A stretch of 18,728 nt of DNA. Origin: an uncultured Hyphomicrobiales bacterium (GTDB lineage Bacteria > Pseudomonadota > Alphaproteobacteria > Rhizobiales > Beijerinckiaceae). Where the stretch lies: contig CAIWVR010000641.1 of NCBI GenBank assembly GCA_903916165.1, forward strand, positions 1 through 18,728. Direction: 5' to 3'. The notes under the pieces are model-generated. The model was not told where the DNA came from, searched no databases, and worked only from the letters and a program-made list of their open reading frames with translations. The position numbers and the translations under genes are program-made. Shown one piece after another: positions 8,130-15,956 of this stretch (position 1 is its first letter; each line of letters starts with the position of its first letter).

Positions 8130-8999
8130 CTAGCCTCCCGCCGGATCTTGGCCGAACAGGCCGTAGGGCCGGACCAGGAGAATGCCGATCATCGCGAAAT
8201 AGATCAGGAACATGGACAAGCCCGGAATATAGGCTTTGCCGAGCGTATCGGCGAAGCCGATGACCAGACTGCCAATCAGGGCACCGCGCAGGCTGCCAAG
8301 GCCGCCGATGGCGACGACGATGAACGCGGGGATCAGGACTTCGACATCAATGCCGGAAAAGACGCCGAGCAGCGGACCCGCGACCACGCCAGCAAGCGCG
8401 GCCAGTCCGCCGCCGATTGCAAAAGTGGCGGTGCGCAGGGCTGGTACATTCAATCCAATACCCATGGCGGTGCGCGCATCGTCGACGCCTGCGCGAACCA
8501 TGGACCCGGCTCGCGTGCGTTCAAGCACGAGCCAGATCGCAAATGCGCAGATGAAACCGAAGGCGAGCAGCGCCAGACGATAGGCCGGGAAGACATTGCC
8601 GAGAATGGCGACACCTTCGCGCAGGCCTTGCGGCTCCTGCAAGCTGGAAAGGCCCTTGCCCCAGATGGTCTCGGTCACGTCAGTCAGGATGAAAGACAGT
8701 CCGAATGTCAGAAGGACCTGATCAAGCTGGCTGCGCGCGTAAAGTCGTCGCAGAAAGACAATCTCGATCAGTCCGGCGACCGCCATGACCGGAATTGGCG
8801 CCAGCAGCATGGCAAGCCAAAAGCTGCCGGTCGCCGCCGTCACCGACAAGGCGACGAAGCCACCGAGCATGAAGAACGATCCATGCGCGAGGTTCACAAT
8901 TCCCAGCAAGCCGAAAATCAGGGCGAGGCCAGCTGAGACAAGGAACAGGAGCACGCCATAGACGAGCCCGTTCAGCAATTGTGTGAGAAACAGATCCAT
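8130..8999 (-). CDS. livH: ABC transporter permease, LivH type
   Basis: This 289-residue membrane protein has the LivH signature GIVNLAHGSFFMLGGF at about 33-48 and the coupling-loop sequence GGLGSLRGALIG near 232-243. It pairs with LivM to form the translocation pore. It follows the binding protein gene after 19 nt, a normal operon spacing. Nothing is unusual in length or motifs. Confidence 0.93.
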   Translation of the reverse strand: MDLFLTQLLNGLVYGVLLFLVSAGLALIFGLLGIVNLAHGSFFMLGGFVALSVTAATGSFWLAMLLAPIPVMAVAGLIEIVFLRRLYARSQLDQVLLTFGLSFILTDVTETIWGKGLSSLQEPQGLREGVAILGNVFPAYRLALLAFGFICAFAIWLVLERTRAGSMVRAGVDDARTAMGIGLNVPALRTATFAIGGGLAALAGVVAGPLLGVFSGIDVEVLIPAFIVVAIGGLGSLRGALIGSLVIGFADTLGKAYIPGLSMFLIYFAMIGILLVRPYGLFGQDPAGG

Positions 9000-9018
9000 G
9001 TCTCAGCCGCGCGCGCCG

Positions 9019-10242
9019 TCAGGCCTTGTTGGGGGGATAATCCCCGACATTCGCCACCGTCGCAATCGGTTCATTGCGCAGCACGCCATCCACCTTCTCG
9101 ACTTTCCGGATGTAGACATTCTGGATCGCCTGATGCGTGACCTGATCGAACGACACGGGACCGCGCGGTGCCTTGATGTTGGTCTTTGCGAGCGCGGCCG
9201 CGAAAGCAGCGGCATCCTCGACGTTGCCATCGATCAATTTGGCCGCATCGTCGATGATGCGCATGGCGGTGTAGCCGCTTTCATCGAAGACACCCGGATA
9301 GGATTTTTTCTTTTCCCGGAAAAGCTCGACATAGGCCTTGTTTTCAGGCGTATCCAGCGTTTCGCAATAGATGCTGGAGGATATCGCACCCAGCGCACTG
9401 TCGCCCTGCCCCGAAAATGTGTCAGCATCGAGCGTCGACTGGAAGCCAATGAGGTCGGACTTCGCCTTGAGGCCGAACTGATCATATTGCTTGACGAAGC
9501 GGATCGCATCGCTGCCGCTGTAGAAGACATAGGTCATCGGCGGGGGCGAGGTCACGAGGTCGGAGATATAGGCGCTGAAATCGTTCGTCCCAGGCGGCGT
9601 GAAGATCTCCTTGACGACCTTTCCGCCACCCTTGACGAAACTGTCGCGGAAGGCGTCGGCGATGTCATGTCCCGCCAGATAATCGGAGGCGATGACGGCG
9701 GCCTCGCGCTTGAGATTGGCTGCGGCCCAGGTGCCCATGGTGCTGGCAACCTGCCAGTTGGAGAGGGTGGCCCGAAACATGTGCGGCAGACGTCCCTTCG
9801 TGAGCTCTGTCGAGCCTGCGCCGGTGACGATCCAGGGCGTGCCGGCCTTTTTCATATAGGCCGCGATCGCCGCCGCAATATGACTTCCCAAGGGGCCGGC
9901 GAGGATCTGGATCTTTTCGCTCTCGACAAGCTTGCGGGCCTTCTGCAAGGCGACCTGCGGATTGAACTCATCATCCTCACGCAGCAGCTCAACCGACCGA
10001 CCGGCAATCTTCCCGCCGACCTGATCGAGATAAAGCTGCAGGCCCTCGAAAATGGCCTGACCGTAGATGCCGCCGGCCTTGTTATAGACATTCAGACAGC
10101 CGATCCGGATCGGCGCCTTGGTGACCTGCGCGATCGCGGGCATCGGAAAAGCTGAAACAAGCGACCCTGCGGTGACAAGGCCGGCGCCGCGCACGAGGTC
10201 GCGGCGGGTTGCTGACGGCGTCTGCGAACGTTTCTCAACCAT
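9019..10242 (-). CDS. Branched-chain-type ABC periplasmic binding protein with Tat-like leader
   Basis: From ATG 10242, with GAGG 9 nt upstream, this is a 407-residue type I periplasmic binding protein (Peripla_BP_6/LivK-like). A TTG two codons earlier is unlikely to be used. The leader has a twin-arginine motif TRRDLVRG at 12-19, a hydrophobic core and a cleavage site near AIA-Q at about 38. This suggests export through Tat in a folded state. The mature domain begins IRIGCLNVYNKAGGIYG and contains the LAGPLGSHIAAA and PPGTNDFSAYI motifs expected of the fold. Its C-terminal RGPVSFD segment is typical of members binding aromatic or organic acids as well as amino acids. It delivers ligand to LivHMGF encoded just downstream. 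Confidence 0.9.
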   Translation of the reverse strand: MVEKRSQTPSATRRDLVRGAGLVTAGSLVSAFPMPAIAQVTKAPIRIGCLNVYNKAGGIYGQAIFEGLQLYLDQVGGKIAGRSVELLREDDEFNPQVALQKARKLVESEKIQILAGPLGSHIAAAIAAYMKKAGTPWIVTGAGSTELTKGRLPHMFRATLSNWQVASTMGTWAAANLKREAAVIASDYLAGHDIADAFRDSFVKGGGKVVKEIFTPPGTNDFSAYISDLVTSPPPMTYVFYSGSDAIRFVKQYDQFGLKAKSDLIGFQSTLDADTFSGQGDSALGAISSSIYCETLDTPENKAYVELFREKKKSYPGVFDESGYTAMRIIDDAAKLIDGNVEDAAAFAAALAKTNIKAPRGPVSFDQVTHQAIQNVYIRKVEKVDGVLRNEPIATVANVGDYPPNKA

Positions 10243-10279
10243 GTGCAAGCCCTCTGATCAAAGTGGAAAACAAAGTCCG

Positions 10280-11431
10280 TTACAGTTTTGGCGCACCGAA
10301 GCGCAATCCCGCCCGCTCCATGCGCGGCAATACTTCATCACGGAAGAACGGCAGTTCCGAAATATAATCGACGAAACCGAGCGCCATGCCGTCGATGCCG
10401 GCGCGATGCAGGGTGACGAACTGCTCCACCACCTCGTCAGGATCGCCGATGATCGGCCAGGTGCCGATGCCGCCAATCAACCGCTCCTTCATCTTGACGA
10501 GCTTGTCCATGGGGATCGACTTCTGGTGCTGCCGGATTGCGAGAATATGATCGACAGCAGCCCAATCGCCCTGCTCGTGAACGATATAATGATGATATTC
10601 GGCGGCTTCCTTCGCGGTGGCACGGCAGATCACGTGACCGCTGGCAAACACCCGCTGTCGCTCGGCCGATCCCGCGCGGAGACCTTCAAGTTCCGCAGCC
10701 AGCGTCTCGAGCGCGATGATGTTCATGAACAGGCTGTCTGCATTGGCCATGGCAAATGCGCGCCCCGCACCGGAGGACCCCGCGCTCAGGATGATCGGTC
10801 GCTTGCCGCCCTGCGGCTTGGGTTCAAGCTCGACACCCTTCAGCTTGAAGAAAGTCCCATCCAGATCGAAGGGTTCGTGCTCCGCCCAGATCCGCTTGAC
10901 CGTCGAGATCCATTCCTGAGCGTAGGCATAGCGGGCATCATGCTCCAGAAGCTCGACGCCAAACATTTCAAACTCCGGCTGATTGCCGCCGGCAACAATA
11001 TTGAGGCCGTAGCGGCCACCGCCAATGGCCTGGATCGTCACGGCCTGCTTGGCAGCAAAGACCGGATTAATGAAGGGAACGTGGATCGTCGAAAACAGCG
11101 TGATCCGCTCTGTCGCGCCGAGCAGACCCGCGGCCCAGGCCATCGTCTCGAAACTGCTGCCTTGCGCGTTCGAGGCACCACGATAGCCATGCCATCGGGC
11201 GATCGGCAACAGGAAGTCCAGACCCGCCTGCTCCGCCAAACGCGCCGCAGTGACATTATTCTCCCACGTCGCGCGCCAACGGTCGGGCGCACGGGTGACG
11301 GCGAGGCCGCCCTCGCAGTTCATCCCGAACAGCCCGAGCTGGAAAGCGTGACGCACATCGCCAAAGGCTTGGCGCGGCCCGGAAGCGGCCGGTCCAGTCG
11401 CGAGACCGGACGAGAGTTTCTGCACTGACAT
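10280..11431 (-). CDS. LLM-class flavin-dependent monooxygenase (1), RutA/SfnG-like
   Basis: The chosen start is ATG 11431 behind GAGGGAGG; the frame stays open to 11485 but that would precede the likely transcription start. The 383-residue product is a bacterial-luciferase-like TIM-barrel monooxygenase using reduced FMN and O2. Seen: LGLFGMNCEGGLAVT at 32-46, GGGRYGLNIVAGG at 137-149 and LSAGSSGAGRAFA at 215-227, which resemble RutA (pyrimidine ring opening), SfnG (dimethylsulfone) and DszA. The family NxVxGW motif reads NIVAGG here, so the Trp is a Gly (149). It heads the Liv operon, 37 nt before the binding protein gene. A flavin reductase needed for FMNH2 is not in the window. Confidence 0.9.
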   Translation of the reverse strand: MSVQKLSSGLATGPAASGPRQAFGDVRHAFQLGLFGMNCEGGLAVTRAPDRWRATWENNVTAARLAEQAGLDFLLPIARWHGYRGASNAQGSSFETMAWAAGLLGATERITLFSTIHVPFINPVFAAKQAVTIQAIGGGRYGLNIVAGGNQPEFEMFGVELLEHDARYAYAQEWISTVKRIWAEHEPFDLDGTFFKLKGVELEPKPQGGKRPIILSAGSSGAGRAFAMANADSLFMNIIALETLAAELEGLRAGSAERQRVFASGHVICRATAKEAAEYHHYIVHEQGDWAAVDHILAIRQHQKSIPMDKLVKMKERLIGGIGTWPIIGDPDEVVEQFVTLHRAGIDGMALGFVDYISELPFFRDEVLPRMERAGLRFGAPKL

Positions 11432-11462
11432 TCCGCCTCCCTCAGGCCCCGCTTTTGCAGCG

Positions 11463-11480
11463 ATGTACCAAGTGTCGACA
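11463..11480. promoter_or_regulatory. Candidate operator in the LLM1-gntR divergent region
   Basis: The 8-bp perfect palindrome TGTCGACA lies at 11473-11480, and TGTACC (TGGTACA on the other strand) lies at 11464-11469. Both overlap the predicted -10 and start of the leftward operon. GntR/FCD regulators often bind short GT-N-AC dyads in their own divergent promoter region, so this is the best candidate site for the adjacent regulator. No binding data; inference from position. Confidence 0.35.
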
Positions 11481-11505
11481 TACAACGATTTTCTTACGCC
11501 GTAAA
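11477..11505 (-). promoter_or_regulatory. Candidate promoter of the LLM1-Liv operon
   Basis: Read on the minus strand, TTTACG (11505-11500) and TATGTC (11482-11477) are 17 bp apart, predicting a start near 11470 and a leader of about 38 nt that contains the GAGGGAGG ribosome site. The -10 matches only its first three bases, so an activator or another sigma factor could be involved. Confidence 0.3.
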
Positions 11506-11554
11506 CCAGAATAGAGGACTTGAATCCAGCCGGGATGACAGGTGTAATGGGGCA

Positions 11555-12352
11555 ATGATCAAAGGCTCAACTGGAGACAGGGTCGACAGTGCGATCGGGG
11601 ATGCCTTTCATAGGCTCGCCTCGAGTGCCGACACTTCAGCTCCACTTCACGTAGACGCCGCGACCTCGATGGAATTGTCGCGGCGGATCATCCGGCAGGT
11701 GGTCGCCCATCAACATGACCGACCCTCACTCGTGGCCGAGATCGCCATAGAGATCGGCGCAGAGATCATCGAGGGCACCCGCCAACCCGGCGACGACCTC
11801 AACACCGTGGAACTCGCCCGACGTTTCTCGACCAGCCGCACGCCGATCCGGGAAGCCTTGCTGCTCCTCGAAACTCAGGGCCTGATCGTGGTGCCGCCAC
11901 GCCGGCGCCCGCGTGTCGCCGCATCCGACGTCGACCTTGTCCGGGAAGTGTATGAGCTTCGAAGCCGCCTGCTGGAAATGGCGGCCGCGCATATTGCAGC
12001 TCACGCTTCAGAAGCCGAGATTTTGGCACTGCGCCAGATGATCGCTGACATGGAACGCGCGAAACATAGCCTGCGCGCCTTCTTGTGGAGCAATGTCGTT
12101 CTCCACGATTACATGACAAGCATTGGCGGCAATCGTCTGGCACGGAAGGTGGTCGAATCCCTTCTGCTGCGGACCCTTCCCCTTCGAAAGCTAAGCTTGT
12201 CGCAGCCAGATCGCCTGTTGAGATCCCTCGACGACCACAAATTGCTGCTGAGAGCCATCGAGGACCACGATATCAATCTCGCAGTCGCGCTTGTGAGATC
12301 CAATCATCTTTCGGCGCTCAGGAACGTCTTGCATGCACTCAAAGGCGGCTGA
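11555..12352 (+). CDS. GntR-family transcriptional regulator, FCD (FadR) subgroup
   Basis: The 265-residue protein has a winged helix-turn-helix at about 57-118, with the recognition stretch ARRFSTSRTPIREALLLLE at 88-106, and an FCD ligand domain at about 127-258. Three metal-binding histidines of FCD domains are visible (His184, His228, His251). The usual aspartate of the DxxxH motif reads Asn180. FCD regulators sense small carboxylates. About 55 residues precede the DNA-binding domain, longer than usual; an in-frame ATG at 11669 would give a conventional 227-residue protein but lacks a ribosome site, and ATG 11555 itself has a weak one. Divergent from the LLM1-Liv operon, it is the likely local regulator. 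Confidence 0.88.
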   Translation: MIKGSTGDRVDSAIGDAFHRLASSADTSAPLHVDAATSMELSRRIIRQVVAHQHDRPSLVAEIAIEIGAEIIEGTRQPGDDLNTVELARRFSTSRTPIREALLLLETQGLIVVPPRRRPRVAASDVDLVREVYELRSRLLEMAAAHIAAHASEAEILALRQMIADMERAKHSLRAFLWSNVVLHDYMTSIGGNRLARKVVESLLLRTLPLRKLSLSQPDRLLRSLDDHKLLLRAIEDHDINLAVALVRSNHLSALRNVLHALKGG

Positions 12353-12617
12353 TCGTCCTGAACGGCCGCCCATCAACTGGTGCCGCCGATACCCTCCCCC
12401 TGCTTTCGCAGGCCATGTCCGCACGAGCCCATACCCGTAAGCCTGGCGCAATCGCATCCGCCCCAGCGGAGCTGCGGCCATGGCACGCTCACCCGCGGAT
12501 CGCCCTTGCGCCTGATCTCGCCATCGGTCACCATTTCCCGGTAAGACAAGGGTGCGCAAGGCGCAGGTCTTTCGCCTCCTGCTGTGCCCAAGAACAAGAA
12601 AAACATAGGAGATGACC
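12353..12617. other. Intergenic region with a stable hairpin before LLM2
   Basis: This 265-bp stretch lies between gntR and the second LLM gene, both rightward. CCTGC (12399-12403) and GCAGG (12408-12412) form a perfect 5-bp stem around TTTC, without a following U-tract, so it is not a standard terminator. A further TGCGC-AAG-GCGCA inverted repeat lies around 12550. I see no convincing sigma-70 promoter and no recognisable riboswitch. The small frames here look like chance. Confidence 0.35.
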
Positions 12618-13745
12618 ATGGCCGAGCGGGACGCAACGCTGAAAAATCGCACCGCGATGTACAATGACAACAGGCTGAAGATCGGCCTGTTCGGCGCCAA
12701 TTGTTCCTCTGGCCGTGCCGTCACCACCGTGCCGGAACGCTGGTCGGGCTCGTGGCGCGACACGCTGGCGCTGGCGAAGGCCGCTGACGCGGCCGGCATT
12801 GATTTCATGCTGCCGATCGGCCGCTGGAAAGGCTATGGCGGCGACACGGATTATCAGGGCGCAACACTCGAGACGCTCACCTGGGCGAGCGGACTGCTCG
12901 CCGCCACGCAAAACATCAGCGTGTTCGGCACGGTGCATGCGCCGCTCTTCCACCCGCTCATCGCCGCCAAGGAATTTGTCACGGCCGATCATATCGGCGA
13001 GGGCCGCTTCGGCCTCAATGTCGTCTGCGGCTGGAACGAGGGCGAGTTCGACATGTTCGGCGTGGCGCAGCGCGATCATGAGCGGCGTTACGATTATGCG
13101 CAGGAATGGATTGAAATCGTCAAACGTGCCCTCTCGCCCGACAATGATTTTGACCACAAGGGCGAATATTTCGACCTCAAGGGTGTACGTCTGAAGCCCA
13201 AGCCCTGGGGCGGCGCAAGACCGATGATGATGAATGCGGGCTCGTCGGAGGCGGGCCGCTCTTTCGCCTTGCGCAATTGCGACGGATTTTTCACCTCCGC
13301 CTCGCGCGTCTCACTGGAAGAAACCCGCGACAAGGTGCAGGGCATCAAGGCGCAGGCAGCGGACTATGGCCGCGAGATCGACGTCTATACAGTTGGCGTC
13401 ATGACGCTGCGCCGCACCGCGAAAGAGGCGCAGGATTACTACCGCCACGCGATCATTGACGGTGCCGACTGGAGCGCGGTGCGCGACATTCTGGCGTTGA
13501 AGAAGATCTCGCCCGAGACAGTGGGTCAGGACGAGTACGACCTGAAGAAAAAACAATATGCGAACGGCATGGGCGGGCTGCCGATCGTCGGTGATCCCGA
13601 CATGGTCGCCAACATGTTTGCCGATCTCAGCCGTGCGGGCCTGCGCGGCGTCGGCATTTCGATGGTGAATTACGGCGATGAATTGCCGCTCTTCGTCGAG
13701 GAAGTTCTGCCGCGCCTGAAGAAGATGGGCGTGCGCGCCCTGTGA
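12618..13745 (+). CDS. LLM-class flavin-dependent monooxygenase (2), RutA/SfnG-like
   Basis: Two ATGs lie close together; ATG 12618 is preferred because AGGAG (12607-12611) sits 6 nt before it and touches the earlier ATG at 12612. The 375-residue protein is a luciferase-like monooxygenase paralogous to the one at 10280-11431 over its whole length. Shared signatures are GLFGANCSSGRAVT at 23-36, GEGRFGLNVVCGWNEGEFD at 127-145 and NAGSSEAGRSFA at 206-217. It keeps the family Trp (139) of the NxVxGW motif. It probably oxidises a small substrate with FMNH2 and O2, cleaving a C-N or C-S bond as RutA and SfnG do. Its stop abuts the stop of the convergent Bug gene. Confidence 0.92.
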   Translation: MAERDATLKNRTAMYNDNRLKIGLFGANCSSGRAVTTVPERWSGSWRDTLALAKAADAAGIDFMLPIGRWKGYGGDTDYQGATLETLTWASGLLAATQNISVFGTVHAPLFHPLIAAKEFVTADHIGEGRFGLNVVCGWNEGEFDMFGVAQRDHERRYDYAQEWIEIVKRALSPDNDFDHKGEYFDLKGVRLKPKPWGGARPMMMNAGSSEAGRSFALRNCDGFFTSASRVSLEETRDKVQGIKAQAADYGREIDVYTVGVMTLRRTAKEAQDYYRHAIIDGADWSAVRDILALKKISPETVGQDEYDLKKKQYANGMGGLPIVGDPDMVANMFADLSRAGLRGVGISMVNYGDELPLFVEEVLPRLKKMGVRAL

Positions 13746-14774
13746 TCAGTTCGTCCCCAACGCGGCTTGCGTGCGGGCAATGACATCGGGCGGCGTCGCC
13801 AGGATCTGGACGATCGCCGCCTGCGTCTCTTCCCCGGTCATCGGATCGATATCGATTTTCACACGGTCCGCTTCCGCCAGAAACGCCTCGTCACGCATCA
13901 TCGCGTCGAAACCACGGCGCAGCAGCGCCACCCTTTCCGCCGGGACGAGCGGCGGCGCCGCAAATGGTCGGCTGATGGCGGTCGTGAGCGACAGGAAACG
14001 CGCGACAGCCTCGCGCTGCGCATCACCTGCCACAAGATCGGTGAGCAGGGGCACGGACGGCAGGTCCGGATCGCGCTTCAGGCCGATCTGGACCAGCGGC
14101 AGAAGCTTGTTCTCGCGCACAGCGTCCGGAAAGGTCGCCTTGTAGCTCGGCCAGGTGTTGGTGCCGCGCCCGTCGACCTCGCCGCGTTCCATGGCGAGAT
14201 TGATCTGCGCGCCGCCCGTATAGCCGGTGATGACCTTGAAGCGGGTGCCCAGCAGCGCATTATAGACGCGCGGCATCTGCGCATCGGGCGAGCCTGCGCC
14301 CGTCGAGCCCACGAGCGTCTCGCGGTGGCGCGCATCGTCGATGCTCTTCACCGGCGACGTATGCCAGACAACGGTCACATTGGGCGACTGGCTCGCATTG
14401 CCGATCCAGTTCATCACGCCCAGCGAGGCCTGCAGGCCCGGCTGCCCGGTGGGCTCATGGACAAGAAGCCCTTGCCCGACCAGCGTCAGGAATGTGCCGT
14501 CCTGCGGCGCGAGGCGCGCCGCGTGGTTGAAGGCGGTCAGGCCGCCAGCGCCGGGCATGTTCGTGGCGATGAAGCCCGGCGAGCCGGGAATGAAGCGGCC
14601 GAGATGTCGTGCAACGAGGCGCAGCAGCGTGTCATAGCCGCCGCCCGGACCGGTATGCGTCGACAAGGTGATGCTCTTGCCCGCGTAAAAATCCTCGGCC
14701 TGCGCGGGGACGCCGGCGAGGCAGCAAGCGAGCAGGGCAAGCCCCCCGACATGACGCACCGCGCGCACCCTCAT
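13746..14774 (-). CDS. Bug/TctC-family periplasmic binding protein (2)
   Basis: This 342-residue tripartite tricarboxylate transporter binding protein has a Sec signal peptide (residues 1 to about 26, cleavage near AQA-ED). It then carries DFYAGKSITL, the ligand loop GPGGGYDT at 42-49 and NMPGAGGL at 72-79. It should bind a carboxylate in the periplasm. Its ATG overlaps the stop of the upstream SsuA-like binding protein (ATGA), so the two are translated together. No TctA/TctB genes are present. The stop shares the palindrome TGATCA with the stop of the convergent LLM gene, leaving no intergenic base. Confidence 0.92.
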   Translation of the reverse strand: MRVRAVRHVGGLALLACCLAGVPAQAEDFYAGKSITLSTHTGPGGGYDTLLRLVARHLGRFIPGSPGFIATNMPGAGGLTAFNHAARLAPQDGTFLTLVGQGLLVHEPTGQPGLQASLGVMNWIGNASQSPNVTVVWHTSPVKSIDDARHRETLVGSTGAGSPDAQMPRVYNALLGTRFKVITGYTGGAQINLAMERGEVDGRGTNTWPSYKATFPDAVRENKLLPLVQIGLKRDPDLPSVPLLTDLVAGDAQREAVARFLSLTTAISRPFAAPPLVPAERVALLRRGFDAMMRDEAFLAEADRVKIDIDPMTGEETQAAIVQILATPPDVIARTQAALGTN

Positions 14775-15865
14775 GGCGCGGGCTTGTAGGGACCGAGCTC
14801 GTTCAGCACGGCCTGCAGGAAGGAGAGGTCCACGCCCTGCTCCACCTCGACCTTGCCCTCGATCAGCTTCGCCTCGCGGAAGATGCGCAGGTCCTGTTTC
14901 ATGCTGGGAATGTCGAGCTTGCCGTCCGGATGGATCGCGCTCAGCACAAAGGAGCGATGCACGGCGGGATCTTTCACCAGCGAATATTCGGTCAGGATCG
15001 TGACGACGGCATCGCCTTTCGGGCCGGCGAATTTCCCATCCACAAGCGAATCATTATGGTCGCGAACGCCGCGCAGATAGGCTTTCAGGAAACGCGTTGC
15101 CAGGGCGGGGTCCTTCTTGGCGAACTGGCCGGAATAGAGCACGGCGGAAATCTGGTGATCGGGATAGATCTCGTCGTCGCTGATCACCTTGACGGCACCT
15201 GCCTCCATGGCCTGCGTCGCCTGTGGCTCGGCCGGCAGGGCCGCGTCAACCGCCTTGTTCGAAATGGCCAGAACCATTTGCGAAAAGGACATATGGACCT
15301 CGTCAATATCGTCGCGCTTCAGGCCTGCCTTCTCGAGGATTTTGACCATTGTGCCCATGGCAGCCGTGCCAGGGGCAGAGGTGGCGATGCGCATGCCCTT
15401 GAGATCGGCGAGCGACTTGAAGCGACCGCTGTCGACAAGATCCTTGCGCACCAGAAGCTTCTGGCTGGAGCGTCCGGGCGGCGTCGAATTTTTGTCGGCG
15501 ACGATGCGGATGTCGATGCCACGCGCGATGGCATTGTAGAGCCCCGCTGACATGCCGCCGGCACCAACATCGAGATCGCCTGACCCGAACAGGGAGTTCA
15601 TGCGCGCCGCAGAATCGAAAACGATGAATTTCGGGTTCACGCCCGCCTCGCGAAAATAGCCGCGCTTGTCGGCGATGAAAAAGCCGACATCGGTCGCCGA
15701 ATTCGTCAGTCCGATCGTGACCTCGATTTCGGCCGCATGAACAGGTGCACATGGAGCAAAGACGAGACCGGTCAGGGCAAGCGCAAGGTGGAGAGCGTTT
15801 CGAGCAAGCCGAGCAGACAGAGTGCGCGCCACAGATTGTCCAGGCGCAAGGATCGCGTCGTGCAT
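14771..15865 (-). CDS. NitT/TauT/SsuA-type ABC periplasmic binding protein
   Basis: From ATG 15865, with GGGGAGGA about 8 nt upstream, the product is 364 residues; the frame extends to a TTG at 15922 that has no support. A signal peptide ends near VHA-AE at about 45. The mature part has the NMT1/SsuA fold: VTIGLTNSATDVGFFIADKRGYF followed by an FDSAARMNSLFGSGDLDVGAGG segment and AISNKAVDAALPAEP. Relatives deliver sulfonates, taurine, nitrate or thiamine precursors to ABC importers. No matching permease or ATPase is in the window. It lies between the MFS gene and the Bug gene, with an ATGA overlap to the latter. Confidence 0.88.
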   Translation of the reverse strand: MHDAILAPGQSVARTLSARLARNALHLALALTGLVFAPCAPVHAAEIEVTIGLTNSATDVGFFIADKRGYFREAGVNPKFIVFDSAARMNSLFGSGDLDVGAGGMSAGLYNAIARGIDIRIVADKNSTPPGRSSQKLLVRKDLVDSGRFKSLADLKGMRIATSAPGTAAMGTMVKILEKAGLKRDDIDEVHMSFSQMVLAISNKAVDAALPAEPQATQAMEAGAVKVISDDEIYPDHQISAVLYSGQFAKKDPALATRFLKAYLRGVRDHNDSLVDGKFAGPKGDAVVTILTEYSLVKDPAVHRSFVLSAIHPDGKLDIPSMKQDLRIFREAKLIEGKVEVEQGVDLSFLQAVLNELGPYKPAP

Positions 15866-15876
15866 GCCATAGTCCT

Positions 15877-15901
15877 CCCCATTCTTTTTTGGAATGCTGG
15901 G
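15877..15901 (-). promoter_or_regulatory. Leader hairpin next to a Shine-Dalgarno
   Basis: In the transcript of the SsuA-like gene, GCATTC pairs with GAATG across an A-rich loop, and CCC pairs with GGG beyond a 2-nt bulge. The GGG lies in the GGGGAGGA ribosome site itself, just before ATG 15865. The structure could therefore limit initiation. The pairing is short (about 8 bp), so it is a candidate only. Confidence 0.3.
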
Positions 15902-15956
15902 GCAGGCGGGCAGGCGTGTCAAATAGTCCCTTGGACGCGGTTGCCCTGGACGCCGG

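Noticed and set aside
7551..8936. 461-codon plus-strand frame opposite livM and livH
   Set aside because: Very hydrophilic complement of membrane-protein genes; no family resemblance or ribosome site.
12353..12617. Riboswitch upstream of the second LLM gene
   Set aside because: Hairpins are present but no conserved core of a riboswitch class I know could be matched.
12191..13157. Overlapping minus-strand frames over the LLM2 start and its leader
   Set aside because: They overlap two clear plus-strand genes and resemble other antisense shadows.
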